DNA of 64,000 nucleotides, from assembly GCF_900604945.1 (NCBI RefSeq), contig NZ_UWPB01000002.1, forward strand, positions 806,001 through 870,000, read 5' to 3'. The translations under genes and the position numbers were made by a program. The notes beneath the pieces were generated by a model. That model was not told where the DNA came from, did no database searches, and saw only the letters and a list, made by a program, of their open reading frames with translations. Source of the DNA: Ruminococcus sp. Marseille-P6503 (GTDB lineage: Bacteria; Bacillota; Clostridia; Oscillospirales; Ruminococcaceae). This document shows, in pieces, positions 44,425 through 52,285 of the stretch (positions are counted from its first letter, which is position 1; each line of letters begins with the position of its first letter).

Positions 44425-45333
44425 ATGATAGGAGTATTCATTAAGCATAAGGACAATTCTTTGCTTACAGAATTGCCTAAAGACAAATCTGAATTGTATC
44501 ACGAACTTGAAAGCATAGGGATCAATAGACCGATTTCACAAATAAGACTTGCGGATAATTCGGATTATGAGATCAAGGTGTACGGAGATGATGATCTCAG
44601 CAGCGCTGCTATCAGTAAAATCAGTCCGGGAGATAGCCTTGACGAATTAAATGCTCTTGCCTCAGAGCTTTTTCAGAGGGATTGCCGGAATAAAAAGCTG
44701 GTGATCAACACAACTCTGCTAAGAAAAGAGCCGGAGTTTCGACCGATGACTTGTATCGTAGAAAAAGCAATAGCAGTTTCTCATGATGAGTTTGAAAATT
44801 TAAAACGTCACCCCTTGCAGGATAACAACCTGATCGCTGAGAACACAGATTTGATGTACTGTGACAGCGATGATATTTATCATTGTCTGCTTATCTGCGA
44901 TGAGGAACAGGGCGACGGTTTGTTGATCGAATCAGAGGGTTCAAACTACGCAAGATACGCCCAGTATATTCCCAAAGCAAAGGAGCTTTCGGAAAGATGT
45001 CATAATCCCGAAATTCAGCTGACAGACGGCGAAAGAAAGCTTCATGAGCTGTTAAACGAAACGGCGGAAAGGATAGCCGTGTTTACAAAGCTTGGTTATT
45101 CGGAGTTTTCACTTGACGATGTTCTTCAGGATCTCGGCTGCGATTTTGACGAAGTGAAAAAAATGCTTACCCATGCGGCAGCGGAAATTCTTACTGAACG
45201 AAAGGATATTCAATCAGTTAAACTTCATGATCTTGATATCCCGTTTCAGCCTGATATTTCGGTTGAAATGGGCGAAGAAAACGGCGAGAACGAAGATATA
45301 TCGGAAGAACTCGATATGGAAATGACAATGTGA
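44425..45333 (+). CDS. hypothetical ICE protein with acidic methionine-ended tail
   Basis: 302 residues from the ATG at 44425, nine bases after AGGAG; an ATG two codons earlier is possible. The N-terminal half is alpha/beta (GVFIKHKDNSLLTELPKDKSELYHELESIGI). The middle has VEKAIAVSHDEFENLKRHPL; the C-terminal part is helical. The end SEELDMEMTM matches tails of four other ICE proteins here. Such first-gene proteins occur in Ruminococcus-type ICEs; function unknown (DUF6329 is a possible name, from memory). Confidence 0.7.
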   Translation: MIGVFIKHKDNSLLTELPKDKSELYHELESIGINRPISQIRLADNSDYEIKVYGDDDLSSAAISKISPGDSLDELNALASELFQRDCRNKKLVINTTLLRKEPEFRPMTCIVEKAIAVSHDEFENLKRHPLQDNNLIAENTDLMYCDSDDIYHCLLICDEEQGDGLLIESEGSNYARYAQYIPKAKELSERCHNPEIQLTDGERKLHELLNETAERIAVFTKLGYSEFSLDDVLQDLGCDFDEVKKMLTHAAAEILTERKDIQSVKLHDLDIPFQPDISVEMGEENGENEDISEELDMEMTM

Positions 45334-45341
45334 GGTGAGAT

Positions 45342-45665
45342 ATGATTTTTAATGAAAATAAGGCAGCACTGCTCAGGCAGAGATATCCCGAAGGCACGCG
45401 GATTTGCCTTGATCATATGGAGGATCTGTGTCCCGTGGAAAGCGGTACTTGCGGAACGGTTCAGTTTGTGGACGACACGGGTACTATGCATTGTAAATTT
45501 GACAATGGCAGAACGCTTGGCGTTATTCCCTATGTGGATCAGTTTCATAAAATCCATCAGGAACAGGCTCCGACCAATGAGCAATTAGAAGAAAATGCTC
45601 TAAACGATGAAATTACGGAAACAGAAGATATTGAAGAATCCGAAGAAATGGAAATGTCAATGTAA
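45342..45665 (+). CDS. DUF4314 protein with acidic tail
   Basis: 107 residues. The first 70 follow the DUF4314 pattern: LLRQRYPEGTRICLDHMEDLCPVESGTCGTVQFVDDTGTMHCKFDNGRTLGVIPYVDQFH. It is a small beta-barrel-like domain common in ICEs and phages; function unknown. The rest is an acidic tail ending EESEEMEMSM. It starts 9 bp after the preceding gene and a terminator follows. Confidence 0.82.
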   Translation: MIFNENKAALLRQRYPEGTRICLDHMEDLCPVESGTCGTVQFVDDTGTMHCKFDNGRTLGVIPYVDQFHKIHQEQAPTNEQLEENALNDEITETEDIEESEEMEMSM

Positions 45666-45700
45666 CGGTTAAGTTTTGAAAAAGACTTAGCCGTTTTTTT
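45664..45700 (+). terminator. rho-independent terminator
   Basis: AACGGTTAAGT (45664-45674) pairs with ACTTAGCCGTT (45685-45695), one G-U pair, followed by TTTTT. It begins at the stop codon of the DUF4314 gene. Confidence 0.85.
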
Positions 45701-45731
45701 ATTGCTAAAAATCGGAAAGGAGAAGTGATAA

Positions 45732-47022
45732 ATGATAAAATATTTCGATATCTTCGCGGGAATCGGCGGATTTCGCTCAGGGCTTGAGAAGGCAGGAGGT
45801 TTTGAGTGCGTAGGTTACTGCGAGATAGATAAATACGCTAAAAAAGCATACGAAACAATGTACGATACAGAAGGCGAGGTGTATTATGATGACGCGAGAA
45901 AAATCGACCCAAATGAGTTACCCGATCTCGACCTTATATGCGCAGGCTTCCCTTGCCAAAGTTTTTCAATCGCTGGAAAAAGGGGCGGCTTTAACGACGC
46001 GAGAGGAACGCTGTTCTTTGAAATTGCCAGAATCGCTGCCGTTAAAAAACCTAAATATCTGCTGCTTGAAAACGTACCCGGATTGTTATCGCATGACGGG
46101 GGCAGGACGTTTGCGGCCATCCTCAGCACATTGGATGAACTGGGGTACGATGTCGCATGGCAAAGGTGCAGTGTCAACAAGTTGACACCACAGCGCGAAT
46201 TTTGGAGTCGCCCAATCCCGAAAGAGAGTGTTCATTATCGGATTTCTTAGAGAAAAACGCTCCGGAAAAGTATTGTCTTTCACCGACGCAAATCCAAAAG
46301 CTATTGTACAGCGCATACCCGGACGGGAGGGCTGCCGAGTCTACTCCACCGACGGACTGAGCATAACGCTGACAAGTCAGACGGGAGGTTTCGGCGGAAA
46401 AACGGGACTTTATGAGATCTTAGGGCTTCCCATAAAGGTAAAGACCAAGTCGGGATATCAGACAGCGTTGCCCGGCGACAGCATAGACCTTGCATATCCG
46501 AATCTTAATTCAAGGCGCGGAAGGGTCGGGAAAGATATGGCTCATACGATAACAACAAGCCCAAATCAGGGATATTACGCTATGTGTATAGATATGAATC
46601 CCGAACCGAAGGTGACTGAACTTGCGAGGTGCATAACGTCAAGACAGGACAGCGGAATAGGTCACCATAAAGGAGAAAAATCCGGAGTTATCGTTATGGA
46701 AGAACCGAGAGCAATATTGAATCCTTTTAAGCCGCGTACAAGGCAGTTAGGCAGACGTGTAAAAGAATCGAACGAACCGATGTTTACACTTACCGTGACG
46801 GACAGACACGGAGTAATTTACAACGGACTTATCCGCAGGCTCATGCCGATAGAATGCTGGCGTTTGCAGGGCTTTACAGACGAGCAGTTCAATAAAGTCA
46901 AAGCAGCCGGAATGTCCGACGCGCAGCTTTACAAGCAGGCGGGAAACGCCGTGACGACAAACGTAATTGAGGTTATAGCAAGAAATATTAAAGAGTTGGA
47001 TAAGGAGGTAAACATCAAATGA
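45732..47022 (+). pseudogene. DNA (cytosine-5) methyltransferase, frameshifted
   Basis: Frame one (45732-46250) has motif I DIFAGIGGFRSGL, motif IV GFPCQSFS with the catalytic Cys, and ENVPG. Frame two (to 47022) holds the QSRKRVFIIGFL part of motif VIII, the target recognition region and motifs IX-X (RLMPIECWRLQGF, QAGNAVTTNV). Between them, after WQ (near 46160), about 19 extra bases break the frame. A complete family member of about 430 residues would result if they were removed. It follows a good ribosome site. It would methylate DNA against restriction during transfer. Natural two-part C5 enzymes exist, but a frameshift explains this better. Confidence 0.85.
46171..46188. repeat. palindrome at the methyltransferase break
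   Basis: GTGTCAAC-AA-GTTGACAC, perfect 8-bp arms, sits in the extra sequence that breaks the reading frame. It shares the core CAACAAGTTG with the palindrome at 24356-24379. Confidence 0.55.
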
Positions 47023-47129
47023 GTATAATCCGGATAGAAGCGGAAAAGCTTCGCTATATGAAAAACAAATGCGGAAAGGAGAAAGCGAATGCCAAATCAT
47101 GTGACAAACGTAATCAAATTAAACGGTGA
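47019..47129 (+). CDS. possible 36-residue basic protein
   Basis: ATG at 47019 overlaps the methyltransferase TGA (ATGA) and is preceded by AAGGAGGTAAACATCAA. The frame gives MSIIRIEAEKLRYMKNKCGK... ending inside the next gene. Basic, with no family. The strong ribosome site is the main support. Confidence 0.4.
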   Translation: MSIIRIEAEKLRYMKNKCGKEKANAKSCDKRNQIKR

Positions 47130-47985
47130 CCGAAAGCAGATTCGGGAGCTTCTGGAGCAGATCCAAAGCGATGAGCTCGGGCTTGGAACTATTGATTTTG
47201 AGAAGATAATTCCCATGCCTGAAAATATCTACCGCGGCAATCTCGGTCAGGAGGAAATGAATCTCTACGGCAAAAACAACTGGTACGACTGGTGTATAGC
47301 AAACTGGGGTACGAAGTGGTCAGCCTATGGCTATGAAAAAGACTGTGATTACTCAAATGAAGAAGAACTGCGCTTTTTGACCGCCTGGGCAGCTCCCCAT
47401 CCTGTAATTCAACGACTATCGGAGATGTACCCCGAAATCAAAATTATTCATGAGTGGGCTGACGAGGACATCGGCGTGAACTGCGGCAGATACGCGTATT
47501 ACGACGAAGACCGTATTGAAGAATACTATCCCGAAAGCGAAAAGGAGCGGCTTGAATTCGCGGCAAGGGTTATGGACGTTGATCTTGAGGCTTATGGACT
47601 TTTACTCAACGCTTCGGAAACAGGATATATCAATATCTATAGCGACGACGAATATGAGCGTATAGAATTATTCGGACTGCCTGCGCTTTTTAGCAACGGT
47701 AGGATAACAGACGAGGATATTCCCAAAGGAACGTATTGCTGCGATTTAAGGCAGTCAGACGATGGAGAGGGTTTTTGTTCCATTGAAAAAATCGTTAAAG
47801 TAAATCACGGAGGTTCTGTCATAACCAAAGAACCTATCGATCTCGGTGAAAAAGGTTTCATTACTTTTACAAATAATACCGAACCGAATTTTATCGGTGA
47901 AACAAGCACGTTCATGGAGTTTATTAGTAACGATAATTGCTGCTCTATGGAGGAAACCGAAGATTTAGAAATGGAGATGATGTAA
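47089..47985 (+). CDS. DUF1281-like (Api92-type) ICE protein with acidic tail
   Basis: 298 residues. The start MPNHVTNVIKLNGDRKQIRELLEQI, then DFEKIIPMPENIYRGNLG, and WYDWCIANWGTKWSAYGYE match the DUF1281/Api92 family, a ferredoxin-like domain found on phages and conjugative elements. A second domain from about 150 is of unknown type. The end SMEETEDLEMEMM belongs to the shared tail type. The next gene starts at its stop (TAATG). Confidence 0.82.
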   Translation: MPNHVTNVIKLNGDRKQIRELLEQIQSDELGLGTIDFEKIIPMPENIYRGNLGQEEMNLYGKNNWYDWCIANWGTKWSAYGYEKDCDYSNEEELRFLTAWAAPHPVIQRLSEMYPEIKIIHEWADEDIGVNCGRYAYYDEDRIEEYYPESEKERLEFAARVMDVDLEAYGLLLNASETGYINIYSDDEYERIELFGLPALFSNGRITDEDIPKGTYCCDLRQSDDGEGFCSIEKIVKVNHGGSVITKEPIDLGEKGFITFTNNTEPNFIGETSTFMEFISNDNCCSMEETEDLEMEMM

Positions 47986-48140
47986 TGACGTATTTATTCA
48001 TAGGGATGACAGTCGGAGGGATAATCGGATTTACGGTTGGCGGTCTTGCCGCGGCTTTCAAGGCAGCCATAAAAGAGATTGAACGTCTGGACAAGGAGGT
48101 AAGTGATGCACACAAAATCGACCCGATAATCAAGGGCTGA
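47985..48140 (+). CDS. small membrane protein (DUF3789-like)
   Basis: 51 residues, ATG overlapping the preceding stop by one base. A single glycine-rich membrane segment (MTYLFIGMTVGGIIGFTVGG) is followed by a short charged helix (IKEIERLDKEVSDA). Such short proteins are found in many Firmicutes ICEs. Function unknown. Confidence 0.7.
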   Translation: MTYLFIGMTVGGIIGFTVGGLAAAFKAAIKEIERLDKEVSDAHKIDPIIKG

Positions 48141-48222
48141 AAATACAACAAATGAAAAACAGCGGGCAGGCAGTATAGTTCATATCAAAATTGAGCGTAA
48201 ATCGCGCCGTCCGCGCTAGGAC

Positions 48223-48284
48223 AAAGTCGTTTTGCCAACAGCAGATAAAATCTGGTGCTTGCAAAGCGACTTTTCTGCTGTTGG
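48223..48284 (+). promoter_or_regulatory. two interleaved, mutually exclusive hairpins
   Basis: Arm A 48223-48235 (AAAGTCGTTTTGC) pairs with 48261-48273 (13 bp, one G-U). Arm B 48235-48245 (CCAACAGCAGA) pairs perfectly with 48274-48284. The order is A-B-A'-B' with no bases between A and B or between A' and B', so both stems cannot form together. It lies in the 180-bp gap before the Dam-type gene. It could be an RNA switch or part of a transfer origin. The gap holds no gene. Confidence 0.55.
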
Positions 48285-48319
48285 TTCTAACGGCATAAAA
48301 CATCGGAGGCAAATAATAT

Positions 48320-49162
48320 ATGAACAGTTTTATGTCATGGGTAGGCGGAAAGAAAGCGTTAAGAGATGAAGTTCTTGCAAGATTTCCAACCTATTATGAA
48401 AGATATATAGAGGTTTTCGGCGGTGCGGGATGGGTGCTGTTTCATAAACCGCCGGCTATGGATTTCGAGGTCTGGAACGACTATAACGGAAACCTTGCAA
48501 ATCTGTACCGCTGCGTCAGGGATAAACCGAATAAGCTGAAGTACAAGCTGCGGTACGTCCTCAATTCCCGCGAGGACTTTAATTGGATTGCGGCTCTTCA
48601 TAAGAAAGGACTGTTCGGCAGATTCCGCGACGTTGACAGGGCGGCTAAGTTCTATCAGCTGATACGGTACAGCTATGCAAGCGGTCTTGACAGCTTCGGC
48701 AGTCAGCCGCATTCTATCTGGTCGGACTTCCCGATGATAGATCTGGCGGCAAGGCGGCTGCAGAAGGTCATAATCGAAAACAAGGATTTTGAAAAGCTGA
48801 TACGGCAGTACGACCGTCCCGTCAGCTTTTTTTACTGCGATCCTCCCTACTTTGCAACTGAAAACTACTACAAGGACGTGGGCTTTACAACAAAGGACCA
48901 TATCAGACTTCGTGATACTCTTATTGGTATTTCGGGCAAGTTTCTTGTTTCATACAACGACTGTCCCGAAATCAGAGAACTTTGGGACAAGCCGAATATT
49001 CAAATTGAGGAGATCAGCAGACTGAATAATCTTGCGCAGCGATATGACGGCGGCTGTCAGTACGCGGAGCTTCTCATATCCAATTACGACACCAGCGAGA
49101 GGTCGAGAGCGGCTCGCCAGCTCTCGCTGTTTGATGATGAAAAAACAATTCTGGAGGTATAA
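48320..49162 (+). CDS. DNA adenine methylase (Dam/D12 class)
   Basis: 280 residues. Motif X-like FMSWVGGKKALRDEVLARFP (4-23), then EVFGGAGWVLFHKPP (motif I) and the catalytic DPPYF near 175 with YCDPPYFATENYY. It adds methyl groups to adenine N6, probably protecting ICE DNA from restriction or controlling its genes. No restriction partner follows. Start ATG after CGGAGGCAAATAATAT. Confidence 0.93.
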   Translation: MNSFMSWVGGKKALRDEVLARFPTYYERYIEVFGGAGWVLFHKPPAMDFEVWNDYNGNLANLYRCVRDKPNKLKYKLRYVLNSREDFNWIAALHKKGLFGRFRDVDRAAKFYQLIRYSYASGLDSFGSQPHSIWSDFPMIDLAARRLQKVIIENKDFEKLIRQYDRPVSFFYCDPPYFATENYYKDVGFTTKDHIRLRDTLIGISGKFLVSYNDCPEIRELWDKPNIQIEEISRLNNLAQRYDGGCQYAELLISNYDTSERSRAARQLSLFDDEKTILEV

Positions 49163-49166
49163 CTTT

Positions 49167-49439
49167 ATGAAAAAGATAATTTTCGCGCAGATACTCACAA
49201 CTAACGGAACAACCGAATTTTCAGGTCTTTACGATGAAAACGGCGATCCTGTTATCGTAGAAACGGAGCGTGATGACAGTGGGGTAAGCCTTACAATTTG
49301 GAGAAACGCTCCCGACAGAGAACAGCCTGACTGCGGAATCTCCGAGGAAGAAATTGAAAGGACTTGCGCTATGCACGATGACTGCGGTGATTGTCCACTG
49401 TATGATTACTGCGGAGAGGAAACGGAGGTTTGTTCATGA
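49167..49439 (+). CDS. small cysteine-rich ICE protein
   Basis: 90 residues from the ATG at 49167 after GGAGGTATAACTTT. The first half is beta-like (KKIIFAQILTTNGTTEFSGLYDENGDPVIVET). The second half has six cysteines (CAMHDDCGDCPLYDYCGE), suggesting a metal site. Ends 4 bp into the next gene. No family recognised. Confidence 0.6.
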   Translation: MKKIIFAQILTTNGTTEFSGLYDENGDPVIVETERDDSGVSLTIWRNAPDREQPDCGISEEEIERTCAMHDDCGDCPLYDYCGEETEVCS

Positions 49440-50863
49440 GTTACCTGTACAGACATTCTTTTGAAAACGCTGAACAAAGCGGAGAAACAGAAATATACCG
49501 TGAAAGTCAGAGAGAAAATATCCGCTGTAAAAACGCGATAGAAAAAGCCATTGCGGATAATTTTGACGGCTATTATTTAAGCGGTACGGCAGTCAAAACG
49601 GTGCTTGCACATTTCGGTTATGACCGCGCGATGTGGGTGCTTGCCGCGAGTATTCTGAATAAGGAGCATGACGGACGTTTTTCACATGAAAATAAGGAAT
49701 GGGCAAGGTCTGTTATCCCCTCATATCTTCCACAAAAAGAAATGATGGAATACTTCGTTGATTCTCATCCTGCCGTGCTTAACGGCTTTATTGATGAGGT
49801 CAGAAAGGAATACAGCAAGCTTGGACTTGTGGGAGAAAAACAGTGCGTTCGATCCGACAAGCCGCGGGATTATGAGAAAAAGCTGTTGATCTTAAAGCCG
49901 GAGATCCTTAGCGAGCAGTTCAAGAACCCCATAAATCAGTATTTCTACGCAACGGGAGGCTTCGGCTGTGATCCCGAAAAGTCGGGCAGAAAGGTGTTCG
50001 GACAGTTTCTTGCGGACGGCGAGAAAGCTAGTTTTTACCGTGAGGATTTTGTAGGGATTGCGGACTATGAACAGCTTCCCAAATGGGCGGTAGAGCGGCT
50101 TAAGCAGATAGAAGCTCCGCGGATGAAGATTAGGGTTTTTCAAATCGATCATGAAAAGGACAGCGGCAAGCTTGCCTTTATGAACTACGATTACACACGA
50201 TCTCACGGAGATGTAAAGGCTGAGAACTACCGTCAGGTTTACGGCGGAACAGTAAACTGCGACAGCCTTGAAAGCGTTTTTGCTCTCTGCAATTCGGACA
50301 AAACACCGCCCGGCTATCTCGGCGAGTCATTGTCAGTCAGCAATGTTATTGAAATTTGCGAGGGCAAGAATAAGGGATTTTACTTCTGCGACAGCGTGGG
50401 ATTTAAGCCGATTGACTTTGATATTGATAAAACGAACCACTCGGATATGATGAAAATACTTGTAGTGGAAAACGACAAAGCTCCCTATGAAGCAGAAATA
50501 CGCAATGATATCCATGCTATGCAGTCTGTGGTTGGAGGCTGTATTGAACCCATATATTTTGAGCCGAAATATGACGCTATAGCTTGGTGCAACGACGAGT
50601 TTCTGCTGAATAATTCCGAACCAAACAGAATGGTGGGCAACTGCCGAGGTCAACGCTGTGGCGGTGACCTTGTTCATGGTACTTTCTATGTGTCGGGAAA
50701 CTGCCAGAACGAATACGGCGAATGGGACAGCTGTTCACTTACGGACGAGCAGATCAAGAAATATTCCGCAATGTTTGAAACTCCCATTATCGTATTTGAG
50801 CAAGCGGAAGAATTGAGCGAGGATCTTGAGGAAACAGACGAACCGGAATTTACAATGTCATAA
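49436..50863 (+). CDS. multidomain ICE protein (DUF3849, YodL-like, DUF3846-like) with acidic tail
   Basis: 475 residues from the ATG at 49436 (GGAGGTTTGTTC before it). Residues 1-125 follow DUF3849 (HSFENAEQSGETEIYRES..., FDGYYLSGTAVKTVLAHFGYDRAMWVLA, NKEWARSV). Residues about 225-320 resemble YodL (KIRVFQIDHEKDSGKLAFMNYD, YGGTVNCDSLESVFALCN, YLGESLSVSNVIEI, YFCDSVGFKPI). Residues about 335-455 fit DUF3846 (MKILVVENDKAPYEAEI, VVGGCIEPIYF). The end LEETDEPEFTMS is of the shared tail type. These domains occur apart in other ICEs; here they are fused. Function unknown. Confidence 0.75.
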   Translation: MSYLYRHSFENAEQSGETEIYRESQRENIRCKNAIEKAIADNFDGYYLSGTAVKTVLAHFGYDRAMWVLAASILNKEHDGRFSHENKEWARSVIPSYLPQKEMMEYFVDSHPAVLNGFIDEVRKEYSKLGLVGEKQCVRSDKPRDYEKKLLILKPEILSEQFKNPINQYFYATGGFGCDPEKSGRKVFGQFLADGEKASFYREDFVGIADYEQLPKWAVERLKQIEAPRMKIRVFQIDHEKDSGKLAFMNYDYTRSHGDVKAENYRQVYGGTVNCDSLESVFALCNSDKTPPGYLGESLSVSNVIEICEGKNKGFYFCDSVGFKPIDFDIDKTNHSDMMKILVVENDKAPYEAEIRNDIHAMQSVVGGCIEPIYFEPKYDAIAWCNDEFLLNNSEPNRMVGNCRGQRCGGDLVHGTFYVSGNCQNEYGEWDSCSLTDEQIKKYSAMFETPIIVFEQAEELSEDLEETDEPEFTMS

Positions 50864-50885
50864 ACGAAAGGATAAGGTGATACTA

Positions 50886-51251
50886 ATGAAAATTTCAGCG
50901 ACTATTAACAGACTTGTGGACAAACCCGAAAGCAACATCAAGGCTTACGCAAGCGTCAGCTTTGACGGATTTTATGCCGTCCACGGACTGAGAGTGATGG
51001 AAACCGAGAAAGGCAGATTTGTAAATATGCCCTCGACTTCATACACAGACCGTGACGGCAGCAAGCAGTATTCGGATATTTTTCACGCTATAACAAAATC
51101 AGCAAGAAACGCTCTTAATCAGGCGGTACTGAACGCTTACGATATAAAATTACAGCAGGTGCAGGCTGCAGAAATCGAGGTGGAGAACACTCCCAATGAG
51201 GAAATGGCGGATGAGCTTTCAGATGAACCTGAACCTGAGATAGCAATGTAG
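50886..51251 (+). CDS. SpoVG-like protein with acidic tail
   Basis: 121 residues from the ATG at 50886. Residues 1-85 follow SpoVG: KISATINRLVDKPESNIKAYASVSFDGFYAVHGLRVMETEKGRFVNMPSTSY, then YSDIFHAITKSARNALNQAVLNAY. SpoVG binds nucleic acids and affects gene expression; ICE copies are common. An acidic extension ends SDEPEPEIAM, the shared tail type. It ends the first part of the ICE operon before a gap. Confidence 0.82.
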   Translation: MKISATINRLVDKPESNIKAYASVSFDGFYAVHGLRVMETEKGRFVNMPSTSYTDRDGSKQYSDIFHAITKSARNALNQAVLNAYDIKLQQVQAAEIEVENTPNEEMADELSDEPEPEIAM

Positions 51252-51368
51252 TACAAAGTAAGGCTTTGTAATTTATTGAATAGGTAGAAATTTTGCGAAA
51301 TTACTGGATTTTTCGGAGTGTATATGCTATAGTTAGAACAATAAATGAAACCAAATGGGGTGAACGAC

Positions 51369-52220
51369 GTGAAAAAAGCGATAACCATCTTAGCTGTATG
51401 CAGTCTGATGCTTACAGCTTGCGGACAGACAGACGATACAGAATCCAAAGTGGAAACTACTACGGTAATTGCTTCCGAAAGCACATCTGATACGGAAACC
51501 TCACCGGCAAAAGAAGAAAAGGATACAAGCGAAGCCACGACTACTACGAAAAAGAGTTCGCAAACGGTATCCTCAGCTTCAAAGCCGACAGGTACCGCAG
51601 TAACTACAACAAAGAAATCAATTTCGTCAGGTACTTCGGGAAATTCCAGAGAGGGACAAAACAATTCCGTGCGGAATAATAACGGTCAGGAAAATAGTGA
51701 TCAGTCTGTGCGGAATAGTCAGCAGCCCGATAATTCGCCGTCTGATAATCATCAGAGCAATAACGGTGCGGAGCAGAATAACCGACCGACTAACAATAAG
51801 CCTCAGACTACAACAGCGCCGCAGACGGAACCTCCCTCGCCGAAGCCTACTGAGGAAGAACGATATATGGATATCGGCAGAAGCTTATCTCATAACGGCT
51901 CTGATTACAGCAAGGCGGAGGCGGTATATAACTGGATGACTGAAAATGGTTCGGGAACTTGCGTGAATTATTCGTGGCAGACCTACTATTTATGCAAAGG
52001 TACAGGTCTGGAATGCTATCTTGTATGGACTCCGTCAAAACTGTATGGACATGTAGCAAATGTTGTTAAAGTAAACGGAGCATGGTTTGTTCTTGATACG
52101 CAAGGGCAAGGATTTCTGCTGAATAACGACTGCGGATTCAGCGAAATAATAGATATTGATGAATCATATATATCAGGGGCGGATTTGATAAGCAGTCAAA
52201 GATATGATGATATATATTAG
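51369..52220 (+). CDS. lipoprotein with transglutaminase-like domain
   Basis: 283 residues from a GTG at 51369 after GGGGTGAACGAC. The signal ends with LTACG (lipobox). A 140-residue linker of Thr, Ser, Asn and Gln follows, serving as a wall-spanning spacer. The end is a transglutaminase-like domain with Cys (SGTCVNYSWQTYYLC), His (YGHVANVVKV) and Asp (FVLDTQG). It may crosslink or cut surface proteins or peptidoglycan. It stands before the adhesin gene and is separated from it by a terminator. Confidence 0.82.
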   Translation: MKKAITILAVCSLMLTACGQTDDTESKVETTTVIASESTSDTETSPAKEEKDTSEATTTTKKSSQTVSSASKPTGTAVTTTKKSISSGTSGNSREGQNNSVRNNNGQENSDQSVRNSQQPDNSPSDNHQSNNGAEQNNRPTNNKPQTTTAPQTEPPSPKPTEEERYMDIGRSLSHNGSDYSKAEAVYNWMTENGSGTCVNYSWQTYYLCKGTGLECYLVWTPSKLYGHVANVVKVNGAWFVLDTQGQGFLLNNDCGFSEIIDIDESYISGADLISSQRYDDIY

Positions 52221-52232
52221 AATATGCAAACG

Positions 52233-52260
52233 AAAGAGCCGAAATCCGGCTCTTTTTCTT
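52233..52260 (+). terminator. rho-independent terminator
   Basis: AAAGAGCCG (52233-52241) pairs with CGGCTCTTT (52247-52255), then TTCTT. Lies between the transglutaminase lipoprotein and the adhesin gene. Confidence 0.8.
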
Positions 52261-52285
52261 TGCAAAAAAAGGAGAAATGCGATAT

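Noticed and set aside
48223-48284. H-type pseudoknot
   Set aside because: The stems have no linker bases between A and B or between A' and B', so both cannot form at once; exclusive hairpins are the better reading.
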